A DNA stretch of 64,000 bases from Gonocerus acuteangulatus (GCA_946811695.1 OX328130.1:70109973-70173972), one strand, 5' to 3'; shown: positions 23,513 through 35,081, counted from the first letter of the stretch. The notes: generated by a model not told the origin, from the letters alone. Made by a program: numbers and translations.

Positions 23513-24985
23513 ATGCCGAAAGTTTCATCGTTGCGTGGTAAATTACATAGCTATGTTCGCGAATTCGGTTCGGATTTACTTTCTACTGATGGAGCTATAC
23601 TCTTCTGCAAAGTCTGTGAAAAATCTATCAATCACGATAAAAAGTATTTTATTACTCAACATTTCGCAACAACGAAACATAAATCTAGGATAAATACTGT
23701 TGGTCCTAAGATTAATTTAATTGCAACAGCAGTTACAACATCCAGCAGGCAATCTCAGTTTTCCCTGGATCTACGCAAAGCTTTCTTGGACTCAGGAATT
23801 CCGTTCTGGAAACTGGAAAATCAATCCCTGAGGACATTACTGCAAAAGTACACTAAAGAAGAGGTTCCATCAGAATCCACGTTAAGAAAAACGTATTTAA
23901 ATATCACCTTTGAAGAGACGATGCAGAGTATTCGACTCAGAGTTGCAGAAAAGAAGATCTGGATCTCCATTGATGAAACTACGGATGCAATGGGACGTTA
24001 CATAGCCAATGTTATCATTGGAACCATGGAAGCAAAGCAAACTGACTTATCATCAGTATATCTTTTGACGACAGAGGAGATGGAGCGAGCAAATGGTACA
24101 GTGGCACAGTTGTTTACCAATTCACTAATGCTACTCTGGCCGGACGGAATACGGCATGATGATGTCCTACTTTTTGTCACAGATGCAGCACCTTACATGA
24201 AAAAAGCAGCTAAAGCCTTACGAGTTCTCTTTCCTAAAATGCTCCACCTCACTTGTCTAGCACATGGCCTCCACAGAATCGCTCAAGAGATAAGAAGTTT
24301 GTATCCTCACGTGGATAAATTAGTTTCTAACGCCAAGAAAATCTTCCTAAAATCACCCTCTCGAATCCGGGTTTTTAAGGACATAGCAACAGAGCTGGCT
24401 TTACCTCCTCAGCCAGTTCTTACCAGATGGGGAACCTGGATCTCAGCAGTAATATATTACTGCAACAACTTGGACAAGATACGTGAGGTAGTTCATGCAG
24501 TATCAGTAGACGAAGTTAGTTCAGTTCGCGAGGTAAAAAAGTTGCTGGACCAAGAAGAGCTTAGCAATGAGCTGGCATTTATAAAAGCACATTACAGTGT
24601 GGTACCGGAAGCAATCTTGAAATTAGAGAAAAGAGATGATTCGCTGGTATCATCTATGGGGATCTTCGAAGATGCTGTAAATCAACTGCTCCAAGCACCA
24701 GGAGAAAAAGGAAAGAGTGTCAGTGAAAAAGTTAAACGTGTTCTGAGTGCTAATGTGGACATCGAAAAAATTAAGAACATTCGTAATGTTCTGAAAGGCG
24801 AAAATTCTGTTTTAACTGGCATGTGTCCTTTCGATGTAGCTTGTTTCAAATTTGCGCCTATCACTTCAGTGGAAGTAGAACGTTCCTTTTCCATGATGAA
24901 AAACATTCTTTCTGACAAGCGTCTGTCTATGACAGTTGATACTTTAAAAAAGCATCTTGTTGTAGCTTGTAATCAGGGAAAGTAA
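23513..24985 (+). CDS. hAT-family transposase, 490 aa, intact
   Basis: N-terminal BED-like zinc finger: C32, C35, H50, H56 (FCKVCEK...TQHFATTKH). The RNase H-like catalytic core has D154 in SIDETTDAM and D224 in FVTDAAPYM, then the CLAH (C-x2-H) motif of the hAT insertion domain near residues 247-250. The C-terminal dimerisation region SVEVERSFSMMKNILSDKR supplies E456 as the likely third acidic residue. Shorter than typical 600-residue hAT transposases, with a reduced insertion domain, resembling the short CGGBP1-like hAT group. It would bind the TIRs and move the element. The start is the first ATG of the frame, about 550 bp from the 5' TIR. Confidence 0.88.
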   Translation: MPKVSSLRGKLHSYVREFGSDLLSTDGAILFCKVCEKSINHDKKYFITQHFATTKHKSRINTVGPKINLIATAVTTSSRQSQFSLDLRKAFLDSGIPFWKLENQSLRTLLQKYTKEEVPSESTLRKTYLNITFEETMQSIRLRVAEKKIWISIDETTDAMGRYIANVIIGTMEAKQTDLSSVYLLTTEEMERANGTVAQLFTNSLMLLWPDGIRHDDVLLFVTDAAPYMKKAAKALRVLFPKMLHLTCLAHGLHRIAQEIRSLYPHVDKLVSNAKKIFLKSPSRIRVFKDIATELALPPQPVLTRWGTWISAVIYYCNNLDKIREVVHAVSVDEVSSVREVKKLLDQEELSNELAFIKAHYSVVPEAILKLEKRDDSLVSSMGIFEDAVNQLLQAPGEKGKSVSEKVKRVLSANVDIEKIKNIRNVLKGENSVLTGMCPFDVACFKFAPITSVEVERSFSMMKNILSDKRLSMTVDTLKKHLVVACNQGK

Positions 24986-25156
24986 GAGTAAGTACAGTAT
25001 TTAAAATGCACCTTATAATTGATAATTAGGAATGAGATTCCTCTTTGCCTTCACTCCTTGTAAATACCTATTTTAATTAAAGTACTTTTATGTATTTCAA
25101 GTGCCTTTTTGCCTGCCTATTTTAACCAAAATTAAATGCCTAACTTCCGGGCTCTA

Positions 25157-26820
25157 ATAATGAGTAAGATTCATCTTTGCCTTCACTCCTAATAAATGCC
25201 TATTTTAACTAAAGTACTGCCTATTTTAACCAAAAATAAATGCCTAACTTCCGGGCTCTAATAATGAGTAAGATTCATCTTTGCCTTCACTCCTAATAAA
25301 TGCCTATTTTAACTAAAGTACTGCCTATTTTAACCAAAATTAAATGCCTAACTTCCGGGCTCTAGTAATGAGTAAGATTCATCTTTGCCTTCACTCCTAA
25401 TAAATGCCTATTTTAACTAAAGTACTGCCTATTTTAACCAAAATTAAATGCCTAACTTCCGGGCTCTATTAATGAGTAAGATTCATCTTTGCCTTCACTC
25501 CTAATAAATGCCTATTTTAACTAAAGTACTGCCTATTTTAACCAAAAATAAATGCCTAACTTCCGGGCTCCCATGATGAGTAAGAGTCATCTTTGCCTTC
25601 ACTCCTAATAAATGCCTATTTTAACTAAAGTACTGCCTATTTTAATCAAAAATAAATGCCTAACTTCCGGGCTCTAATGATGAGTAAGAGTCATCTTTGC
25701 CTTCACTCCTAATAAATGCCTATTTTAACTAAAGTACTGCCTATTTTAACCAAAAAGAAATGCCTAACTTCCGGGCTCTAATGATGAGTAAGAGTCATCT
25801 TTGCCTTCACTCCTAATAAATGCCTATTTTAACTAAAGTACTGCCTATTTTAACCAAAAATAAATGCCTAACTTCCGGGCTCTAATAATGAGTAAGATAC
25901 ATCTTTGCCTTCACTCCTAATAAATGCCTATTTTAACTAAAGTACTGCCTATTTTAACCAAAATTAAATGCCTAACTTCCGGGCTCTAGTAATGAGTAAG
26001 ATTCATCTTTGCCTTCACTCCTAATAAATGCCTATTTTAACTAAAGTACTGCCTATTTTAACCAAAATTAAATGCCTAACTTCCGGGCTCTAGTAATGAG
26101 TAAGATTCATCTTTGCCTTCACTCCTAATAAATGCCTATTTTAACTAAAGTACTGCCTATTTTAACCAAAATTAAATGCCTAACTTCCGGGCTCTAGTAA
26201 TGAGTAAGATTCATCTTTGCCTTCACTCCTAATAAATGCCTATTTTAACTAAAGTACTGCCTATTTTAACCAAAATTAAATGCCTAACTTCCGGGCTCTA
26301 GTAATGAGTAAGATTCATCTTTGCCTTCACTCCTAATAAATGCCTATTTTAACTAAAGTACTGCCTATTTTAACCAAAATTAAATGCCTAACTTCCGGGC
26401 TCTAGTAATGAGTAAGATTCATCTTTGCCTTCACTCCTAATAAATGCCTATTTTAACTAAAGTACTGCCTATTTTAACCAAAATTAAATGCCTAACTTCC
26501 GGGCTCTAGTAATGAGTAAGATTCATCTTTGCCTTCACTCCTAATAAATGCCTATTTTAACTAAAGTACTGCCTATTTTAACCAAAATTAAATGCCTAAC
26601 TTCCGGGCTCTATTAATGAGTAAGATTCATCTTTGCCTTCACTCCTAATAAATGCCTATTTTAACTAAAGTACTGCCTATTTTAACCAAAAATAAATGCC
26701 TAACTTCCGGGCTCTAATGATGAGTAAGATTCATCTTTGCCTTCACTCCTAATAAATGCCTATTTTAACTAAAGTACTGCCTATTTTAACCAAAAATAAA
26801 TGCCTAACTTCCGGGCTCTA
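25157..26820 (+). repeat. 104-bp satellite, 16 units, derived from the hAT 3' end
   Basis: GGGCTCTA recurs every 104 bp from 25149 to 26813. Units begin AT(A/G)ATGAGTAAG and end in the full 3' TIR. The parental, more divergent copy is at about 25030-25156 and has extra bases after AAAGTAC. Units differ at few positions; sites 'AATGATGA', 'AGTAATGA' and 'ATTAATGA' fall in runs, suggesting stepwise block duplication. Confidence 0.92.
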
Positions 26821-26828
26821 ATGATGAC

Positions 26829-28279
26829 CATTGAGTTTGTGACAGTAATGTTCAGAAGTAGTTCAGGCATGGAACTTACAATCTGGAAAATCTTTTTTTC
26901 CTGGGATGGTCCAAGTTAAACGGTCGATATTGAGGACATCACGGCTATAGCCACAAACAATTCAGGGAAGACTGCCTTTAAGATAGCTGCGGGATTAAAT
27001 TGTTCCTAAGCGACCGTTTTCGGACATCTGAAGGAGGTTGGATGCGCTGTCGGTAAGATGTTTGGGTTCCCCATGAAGTCAGCCTATAGGACATATTTAC
27101 GTTTGAGATTACATAAAAGATAGTATTTATGAAACGTATTGTGAGAGACGACGAAAAATAATCATAAGGTTACCAAGAACAGAATCCCAAATAACGCAAT
27201 AGGCTCTTTTGCGTTCACGGAAGACTATGCTTTGTACTTTAGGGTTCGGATCTCTTCTTCTCCGTGGGATGCCGAGGTAAGTCTCCTCTAGGAACCTACG
27301 GATAGGGGATCCATAAGAGAGAAGGTTCTCGGGCCTGATTCAAGGACCCAATGGGACATCCGTCCAGTAAAAGTACTACGGGTTGGGTTGATTGCCGGAG
27401 CCACATTGTGGTACACAGTTTACAGAAGTAGTGACGTTTTTTAGAAGATCCGTATTAGTTTTCCCAGGGTTCTGCCGACTTACTGATTCCGGGGATGTGT
27501 CTGCTTGCGACGTACGACAACAGGCGCATATGCGTGGGCTGGCGGAGTGCATCTGCATTCTTTTTTCGGTGGGATTTTGGATAGGAGATGGACGTTGCCG
27601 GAGTTGGGCAAAAATTACTAACCCACGATTAAAAATTTAATTATAATTGTGAACGCCTCCTATAGGTTATCTTATGCGGCTTGTATTTGGTGGCACTAGA
27701 AGGGTCCTACACACTTCGAGTTTGTTTCAACAGCCAAAACCATCCAAGTGATATCCAGTTTACCCAATTCGATCGAGAAATTGAACAGAAACTGTCTGAA
27801 TTGATAAAAAGGAAACTGGAACCAGCTTATCAATATCCATTAAATATTTATGCCAGCCGAGACATACAATAATAATAAGCGTTGTCTAGCTGTATGAAAG
27901 TATACAACAGGTCCCATTAGATACAAGGAGACCTACCGCAGAGCCCCCTACTGATCCCGTTTGTACTACAGGATTCAAAGCACGTAGAGAGATTTCTCAT
28001 CTAACTCTCTCTCTCATCCCAAGATCCACTTCCCATCCCGTGGGCCATTGATAAAAATATATTTCCTTCTATCTCATCCCTTAATCCGCCATATTACAGG
28101 CAGACCTCCATGCTGGGGGGAGGCAATTTAAATTTTAATATAAAGTCTGTTCTCATTCATAACCTGCCCATTCCCTCTGGACCTGATATTATCATGATCC
28201 TCTTTTCTTGTAATGGAGAGGGAACACAACTTTAGTGAATCGAGTCTTTTTAAAAAGAGTCTTCAAATATTTAAGTGTT
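26829..28279. other. No recognisable gene; one short unassigned frame
   Basis: Flanks the hAT and may include more of the decayed LINE. A frame ending at 27872 encodes about 60 residues (FTQFDREIEQKLSELIKRKL in its middle) with no family I recognise and no matching splice context; I do not call it a gene. Confidence 0.4.
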
Positions 28280-28745
28280 TCTATATTTTATTTCAAACAA
28301 ATTATTTTTATACCAAACTTCATCAAAAGCGGACCATTTTTGAGGCTGCTAGAGCGACAATATAAATCAAGTGACTGTTTGTTCCTTATAAAAAACCCCA
28401 CCGTTTGACCGATTTTGATCAAACTTGGAACACTATAAGGTCTTGATCCGGGAAGTCTCGTAGGCTAGGTCAAAAACGTCTACCAGCTTTCTGTCAGTAT
28501 GTTTGTTCCTTATACATATCCACACCGTTCGTCCGATTTTGACCAAACTTGGCACACAGGTAGATCTTGATCCGGGGAGTCATAGGCTAGCTTAAAATAG
28601 TCTTGGACTCACAGTTCAGAGGTCACGGATGCGAAACTAAAAACAGAAATAGTTACATTTTAATATTACTTATTTATTTTCTAATTTATTTTTGCTTTTC
28701 TAGATGCAGAAAGTATATATATATATAAACAAATGCTAATATTTT
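28280..28745 (+). repeat. Dispersed repeat family C, copy 4
   Basis: Two modules with CCGTTTGACCGATTTTGATC and CGTCCGATTTTGACCAAAC, preceded by a CATCAAAAGCGGACCATT segment shared with 14.2 kb. It ends near a short (TA)n. Confidence 0.6.
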
Positions 28746-29278
28746 CGTGTCCTAAGTGGTCTGAATCGTGCACATTTCTTATAGGCACTTCCGGATCGCG
28801 TCATATGGTCGACATCATAAGCTGGGTTCTTGCCTACTTATGGAATTTTAAGTGTTAGACATTATAGAATGTTGAAGATACGCGTTTCTATCCATCGTAG
28901 TTGAATTACACGTGTTTTTTTTCAAGATTTCTTATTGACAATGTAGACAAAACGCACGCAAAAAATTTAGACAGAAGGGGAGTACTACAAAACCGAATGC
29001 CATGACGCCGGCGGAGCACTGATAGTAAAGTTATTTCTGAAACAGCTGTTTCGAATATACTCAACTCTTGCCATCAATTCGCAAAATCGCGAGACCACGG
29101 TATTTTTTATACGGGAGTATTTCATCATTAGGGACAATTAATTTGCGCGATAATCAGTGGTCCCGATTACATTTAAATTTCGCCTCAATAAGTCTATCTC
29201 AGGCCAAAATCGCGGAGAATTATGCTAATAAGTCGAACTGAAAATACGGCCTCCTGGGAGGGGACTTGTAGGACTTAC
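28746..29278. other. No recognisable gene
   Basis: Apart from GGCACTTCCGGATCG (shared with 14.4 kb), unassigned. Confidence 0.4.
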
Positions 29279-29717
29279 ACTTCTATGAGTCGAATTCTAG
29301 AAGTCATCACTTCTATAACTTCTAGAAGTCATCACTTCTATAACTTCTAGAAGTCATCACTTCTATAACTTCTAGAAGTCATCACTTCTATAACTTCCAG
29401 AAGTCATCACTTCTATAACTTCTAGAAGCCGTCTCTTCTACAACTTTTAGAAGTCTTCACTTCTATAACTTCTAGAAGTCATCACTTCTATAACTTCTAG
29501 AAGCCGTCTCTATAACTTCTAGAAGTCATCGCTTCTATAACTTCCAGAAGTCATCACTTCTATAGCTTCCAGAAGTCATCACTTCTATAACTTCTAGAAG
29601 TCATCACTTCTATAACTTCTAGAAGTCATCACTTGTATAACTTCTAGAAGTCATCACTTCTATAACTTCTAAAAGCCGTCTCTTCTATAACTTCTAGAAG
29701 TCATCACTTCTATAACT
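29279..29717. repeat. 25-bp minisatellite, about 17 units
   Basis: Unit ACTTCTATAACTTCTAGAAG plus TCATC, with variants (CCGTC, CTTCCAG). Each unit contains the perfect 10-bp palindrome CTTCTAGAAG. Non-coding. Confidence 0.93.
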
Positions 29718-29823
29718 CCACCTATAATTGACACGTTCACTAATTGACTGTAAACACATTGATTCGAATTCGTGGAAGGTTACTGTGACGTTCCAGTATA
29801 TGATCCTATTTTTTTATTTTTAT

Positions 29824-30007
29824 TTATTTTTTTTTTTTTTTTACGGCGCATCTACATCTAGGTCTTTAGCGCCGACATCCAGGGTGCAGCGAGGAATTTT
29901 CCCAGCGAGCCCTGAGATGAGAAAATTCCTGCCGGAGGTGGGAGTCGAACCCACCATCTCCCGCTTATGAATCCAAGGCGCTTGCCACTGGACCACGAGA
30001 GACCCCC
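29824..30007 (-). repeat. tRNA-derived SINE S1, full length with TSD
   Basis: Minus strand: CTCTCGTGGTCCAGTGGCAA (A box region), GGGTTCGACTCCC (B box), the SINE body, then the 3' tail GATGTCGGCGCT...GATGCGCCGTAA and poly(A). TSD ATGATCCTA at 29800-29808 and 30008-30016. The 3' GGCGC...GCGCC can form a stem-loop. It is the best copy of the family here. Confidence 0.88.
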
Positions 30008-30016
30008 ATGATCCTA

Positions 30017-30530
30017 CTTCTGAGGATTAGCCAAAGTGAAACCAATAGTGGTTAACATTGAATTTGGAAGCGATGATGAACCTGAGGAAGAAGTGGTCAC
30101 AAAAGAATCTACTACTATTCGCACCTTCCTGAAAACCTGTGACAAACTAGATCCTCACATCGTCCCTACCATGCCAAACTATCGAATTTGAAAATCGACA
30201 CTTTTAAGAGAGCAAGATAAAGCTTTAATAGTGATTCCAAAATCAGTGCCTTCACAAAAGCACAATTTTACATATTTTTTCTATGTGTATTGTTAATCAT
30301 TTTAAGGTGAAATGATGAAAAAAATGTTTACTGTTTTTAATTACCAACAAATCATATTCGTGAGTTTGCTGCATCTTGGTGGTAATAAGTGATTTTTCTT
30401 GAATCGCCGTTTCAAATTGTCGAATATAGTATTTTCAATAGTTCGCTGATTTCGATTGGATAACTCTATAAATATTTACACTAACAGACTAAAGAATGTA
30501 TTAATGATATCTTCAAATCAAAGTAACGAA
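30017..30530. other. Unassigned; short acidic frame
   Basis: 30031-30191 encodes KVKPIVVNIEFGSDDEPEEE and about 30 more residues to a stop. Part of the flanking DNA ('CTACCATG.CAAACTATCGAA') recurs at 53.09 kb, so this is likely an old repeat. No family recognised. Confidence 0.4.
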
Positions 30531-31637
30531 TCTACTATATATTTGTCAAATACCACACACTCACTCAGTCACTCACTCACTCACTGACCTATCATCGCCC
30601 AGCCCAAACCGCTCGACAGAAAATTTTGAAATTTTGCATGGACACTCCCTATATAACGTAGGCACTCACTAAGAAAGGATTTTTTGATATTCGAATTTTT
30701 AAGTATTTTTAGGGGGGTTTAAAGTTTTAGTTGGTTAGAGCAGGCAAGCCAAGGCAGCATGCGTTTCTAGGACGATAACAGAACAGCTGTTACCGTACAT
30801 TATCTATTTCATAGTATTATTTTTAATTGAGGTTAATTTCCACTATGATGGCAGTCCTTGAATTACTAGAAATAAACTGTCACTCATAGAGTTTTAATTG
30901 CGTTTCTTTTCTCCCTGTTCCCGTCAGATAGGCTTGCCATATTTTTGGAGAGTTAAACCGAGACACATTAATATGGGATGGGCATACCAGGGGGGGTTGG
31001 GAAGGGGGGATCCTGAACTGTTAGTCTACCCAAACCTTAAAAATAAGAACGGAACTTTTTTTGCTACTTGATTTTCTTAAAAAAATCTCTCAGCCAAATA
31101 GTAGTGTCTGGCAGCGCTGTGCAGGTAGTTCCAGCGTTTTACAGTTAGATTACTTCTCATATATTTGACACTGTGAGCAGTAGTAAACATGTTGATTGTA
31201 GAAAAGTAACCGATTTATAAAAGATTCTTATAAACAGGAATTCATTACTTTTTACATCTTACAGCCTTTTCCGGGACATTGATAAAACCGGGCGGGACAC
31301 CGAAACAATTGCAAAATACCGGGACAGTCCCGGTCAAACCGGTATGGTAAGCCTATCCTTAGAGTTTTCTAGGTGAGGCAATAATATCCGGAACCCTTGC
31401 ACAGCCTCCTCGCCTATAACCTTGGTAATACTCGCAAATATAATGGGTGTTTCCAAATAACTTTTTGGAAACATAAACTTTTAAATTTTAACGCCCATTG
31501 AATAACATATAGTATGACGGGAACCGTGCTATAATAAACTGCACAAAATTGTATAGTAACGTAATTTTAATGAAACATTATCTATCGTAATAAAATAACT
31601 ACTTATCTGCCGTGACGAAGCACGGGTATTCAGCTAG
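30531..31637 (+). mobile_element. Non-autonomous Helitron-like element, copy 1
   Basis: 5' end TCTACTATATATTTGTC, with A before it. The 3' end has hairpin CCGTG-ACGAAG-CACGG (31610-31625), then GTATTCAGCTAG, with T after it. TC start, subterminal hairpin, CTAG end, A|T insertion and no TSD are Helitron hallmarks. A second copy lies at 40284. No Rep/helicase coding. A 429-bp TIR element is nested inside. Confidence 0.78.
30928..31356. mobile_element. TIR element nested in the Helitron-like copy
   Basis: Starts ATAGGCTTGCCATA and ends TATGGTAAGCCTAT, with one mismatch in the inverted repeat. The Helitron copy at 40.3 kb lacks this block, which largely explains the length difference (1107 vs 801 bp). 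A related fragment is at 58588. Confidence 0.7.
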
Positions 31638-32021
31638 TATACCATATTCTCGTTAGGTTGCCAAGTCAGTTTTTGGTCTCAGAAGTATAACGATTCGGAG
31701 CAAACTAGCGAAAGAACATATTCTACCATTGACAAAGTCATATATTGAAAAATGGTCTTATTCGATACTTCATTTAAGGCATTTCCGGGAATTCTAAAGA
31801 GGCTAGAGTTTTGACAATTTGCCACAAGCCGTATCGTCCGCAATGCAAGAGTAAAATATCAAATCTGAAAAACGAGATTTTTCATATACGATAGTCTGAA
31901 ATGGTAGGGACGACATGTTTACACATCGTAGTAACATTTCAAAATTGATCATGAAACCAGTTGGGAGCAATGTTAAAAAAACTATTGGATACTATTTTAC
32001 AGTTACTAAATAGTGAAGTGC
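31638..32021. other. No recognisable gene
   Basis: Unassigned AT-rich sequence. Confidence 0.4.
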
Positions 32022-34465
32022 ACATATGGAGGGTTCAGAGCACAATTAGACCAAATCCATGTTTTTTAGTTTTCAGAAAACGAGCATTATACGTATTAGT
32101 TACAGAGACGTGGTATAAATCCTAATGACCAGTAAAAGTCTTTAAGAATTTGAACTTAAACACTGCTCTTAATTTTAAATATCACAGACATTACTTACAT
32201 ATAGTTTTGTTCATAAATTAGTTATAACTTGGACTTGGATTACTGGTGATTTGAAAGCATACGAGAATGTCTTCCAGATGTGTAGCAAGAACTGCTACAA
32301 GTGGCAAAATAATGAAGTTAGGACTTAGCCTGATGTAGCACTGAAAAGAACCATTTAAGTAATACTCTTCTATGCCATTACAACATAATACCTCAAGAAT
32401 GTCTTCCAGATGTGTAGCAAGAACTGCTACAAGTGGCAAAATAATAAAGTTAGGACTTAGTCTCCTGTAGCACTGAAAAGAACCATTTTAGTAATACTCT
32501 TCTATGCCATTACAACATAATACCTCAAGAATGTCTTCCAGATGTGTAGCAAGAACTGCTACAAGTGGCAAAATAATGAAGTTAGGACTTCTGTAGCACT
32601 GAAAAGAACCATTTTAGTAATACTCTTCTATGCCATTACAACATAATACCTCAAGAATGTCTTCCAGATGTGTAGCAAGAACTGCTACAAGTGGCAAAAT
32701 AATGAAGTTAGGACTTCTGTAGCACTGAAAAGAACCATTTTAGTAATACTCTTCTATGCCATTACAACATAATACCTCAAGAATGTCTTCCAGATGTGTA
32801 GCAAGAACTGCTACAAGTGGCAAAATAATGAAGTTAGGACTTAGTCTCCTGTAGCACTGAAAAGAACCATTTTAGTAATACTCTTCTATGCCATTACAAC
32901 ATAATACCTCAAGAATGTCTTCCAGATGTGTAGCAAGAACTGCTACAAGTGGCAAAATAATGAAGTTAGGACTTCTGTAGCACTGAAAAGAACCATTTTA
33001 GTAATACTCTTCTATGCCATTACAACATAATACCTCAAGAATGTCTTCCAGATGTGTAGCAAGAACTGCTACAAGTGGCAAAATAATGAAGTTAGGACTT
33101 CTGTAGCACTGAAAAGAACCATTTTAGTAATACTCTTCTATGCCATTACAACATAATACCTCAAGAATGTCTTCCAGATGTGTAGCAAGAACTGCTACAA
33201 GTGGCAAAATAATGAAGTTAGGACTTCTGTAGCACTGAAAAGAACCATTTTAGTAATACTCTTCTATGCCATTACAACATAATACCTCAAGAATGTCTTC
33301 CAGATGTGTAGCAAGAACTGCTACAAGTGGCAAAATAATGAAGTTAGGACTTCTGTAGCACTGAAAAGAACCATTTTAGTAATACTCTTCTATGCCATTA
33401 CAACATAATACCTCAAGAATGTCTTCCAGATGTGTAGCAAGAACTGCTACAAGTGGCAAAATAATGAAGTTAGGACTTCTGTAGCACTGAAAAGAACCAT
33501 TTTAGTAATACTCTTCTATGCCATTACAACATAATACCTCAAGAATGTCTTCCAGATGTGTAGCAAGAACTGCTACAAGTGGCAAAATAATGAAGTTAGG
33601 ACTTCTGTAGCACTGAAAAGAACCATTTTAGTAATACTCTTCTATGCCATTACAACATAATACCTCAAGAATGTCTTCCAGATGTGTAGCAAGAACTGCT
33701 ACAAGTGGCAAAATAATGAAGTTAGGACTTCTGTAGCACTGAAAAGAACCATTTTAGTAATACTCTTCTATGCCATTACAACATAATACCTCAAGAATGT
33801 CTTCCAGATGTGTAGCAAGAACTGCTACAAGTGGCAAAATAATGAAGTTAGGACTTCTGTAGCACTGAAAAGAACCATTTTAGTAATACTCTTCTATGCC
33901 ATTACAACATAATACCTCAAGAATGTCTTCCAGATGTGTAGCAAGAACTGCTACAAGTGGCAAAATAATGAAGTTAGGACTTCTGTAGCACTGAAAAGAA
34001 CCATTTTAGTAATACTCTTCTATGCCATTACAACATAATACCTCAAGAATGTCTTCCAGATGTGTAGCAAGAACTGCTACAAGTGGCAAAATAATGAAGT
34101 TAGGACTTCTGTAGCACTGAAAAGAACCATTTTAGTAATACTCTTCTATGCCATTACAACATAATACCTCAAGAATGTCTTCCAGATGTGTAGCAAGAAC
34201 TGCTACAAGTGGCAAAATAATGAAGTTAGGACTTCTGTAGCACTGAAAAGAACCATTTTAGTAATACTCTTCTATGCCATTACAACATAATACCTCAAGA
34301 ATGTCTTCCAGATGTGTAGCAAGAACTGCTACAAGTGGCAAAATAATGAAGTTAGGACTTCTGTAGCACTGAAAAGAACCATTTTAGTAATACTCTTCTA
34401 TGCCATTACAACATAGAATGTCAAAAATGGACTTGGTCTAGTTGTGCTCTCAACCCTCCATATGT
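32022..34465. mobile_element. TIR-bounded element filled by a 126-bp satellite
   Basis: 32022-32060 and 34427-34465 are inverted copies (39 bp, three mismatches; ends ACATATGGAGGGTT). The bases just inside are TA/TGGAGGG, so a TA target is possible, but no longer TSD was found. The interior is almost wholly a minisatellite; no transposase frame. Confidence 0.7.
32263..34414. repeat. 126/132-bp minisatellite, 17 units
   Basis: The marker GAATGTCTTCCAGATGTG recurs at 126-bp steps from 32527 on, with 132-bp steps at the left end and once at 32779-32911, where the units keep extra bases (AGTCTC or AGCCTG). Later units are nearly identical, indicating recent homogenisation. Open frames inside are incidental. 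Confidence 0.93.
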
Positions 34466-34907
34466 AACTCAAAAAGAGTTCAATTCACCGATTCTTGGCC
34501 CTGTTTGATTTCAGTATAGAAACATAGTATGGATATTACAGAAATGACCACAGATTTATAAAAAGGTAGATTTGAAGAAATACCGAAAGGAATAAATTGA
34601 AGATAGAAAGCCAAATATTTAATCCTCAAGAAGAAGAAAAAAACAAAAGACAGACAAGTAGAAAAGCAATTTGTAAAATAAATTCTGAGCGGAGATGGTG
34701 AGAGAATACTAAAAGGTGCCTATTAAACCCCTGAGGGTGCCAAGAAGAGCTAGGCACTGTGGATTGGCTTCATCAAGAAGGCACGGAGCTCATCACGATA
34801 GCTCCTGATAGCTCTGGGAGCTAGCTCCTATTTAATCATGATAGCCTGATAGCCTTTAGGTACGATTCAATTTCGCTCAACAATCGGACCGGAATGACCG
34901 AACATAT

Positions 34908-34970
<63 letters not shown>

Positions 34971-34977
34971 AGCAAAC
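34466..34977. other. Unassigned; (TA)n at 34912-34964
   Basis: No gene recognised. The (TA)n array directly abuts the PLE end at 34978. Confidence 0.45.
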
Positions 34978-35034
34978 AGGGAATAGTTGGGATTCGACTA
35001 AAAAAACCTCAAAACGATTTTTGTAAAAAATCTA

Positions 35035-35081
35035 TATTCAGGACGTTTCGGCTACTCTTTGGTACCCTTCGTCAGCTAAAA
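35035..35081 (-). ncRNA. Hammerhead-ribozyme-like motif
   Basis: Minus strand CTGACGA, stem II GGGTAC/GTAGCC with one mismatch, GAAACGTCC. Antisense to the neighbouring PLE remnant. Confidence 0.62.

Larger units (their letters stand above)
22945..26820 (+). mobile_element. hAT transposon with 20-bp TIRs, 8-bp TSD and terminal satellite
   Basis: 5' TIR TAGAGCCCGGAAGTTAGGCA at 22945-22964 and its exact complement at 26801-26820. The flanking 8 bp ATGATGAC are identical at 22937-22944 and 26821-26828, the TSD length of the hAT superfamily. The interior has an uninterrupted transposase (23513-24985) and 16 tandem 104-bp copies of the element's own 3' end, each ending in the 3' TIR. A minimal 2.2 kb element would be 22945-25156. 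Identical TSDs and an open ORF suggest a young insertion. Confidence 0.9.

Noticed and set aside
23466..23693. Alternative upstream frame over the hAT transposase start
   Set aside because: Out of frame with the transposase and lacking any domain; the BED-like finger is in the 23513 frame.
27392..27872. Host gene exons downstream of the hAT
   Set aside because: Short frames without consistent splice sites or a recognisable family.
32218..32439. Repeat protein encoded by the 126-bp minisatellite on the minus strand
   Set aside because: The frame covers two units (126 and 132 bp are both multiples of 3) but stops appear in later units.
32263..34414. CRISPR-like array
   Set aside because: The whole 126-bp unit is repeated with no unique spacers, and the setting is eukaryotic.
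32000..34480. A clear TSD for the satellite-filled TIR element
   Set aside because: Only TA adjacent to the TIR fits, which is not decisive in AT-rich DNA.
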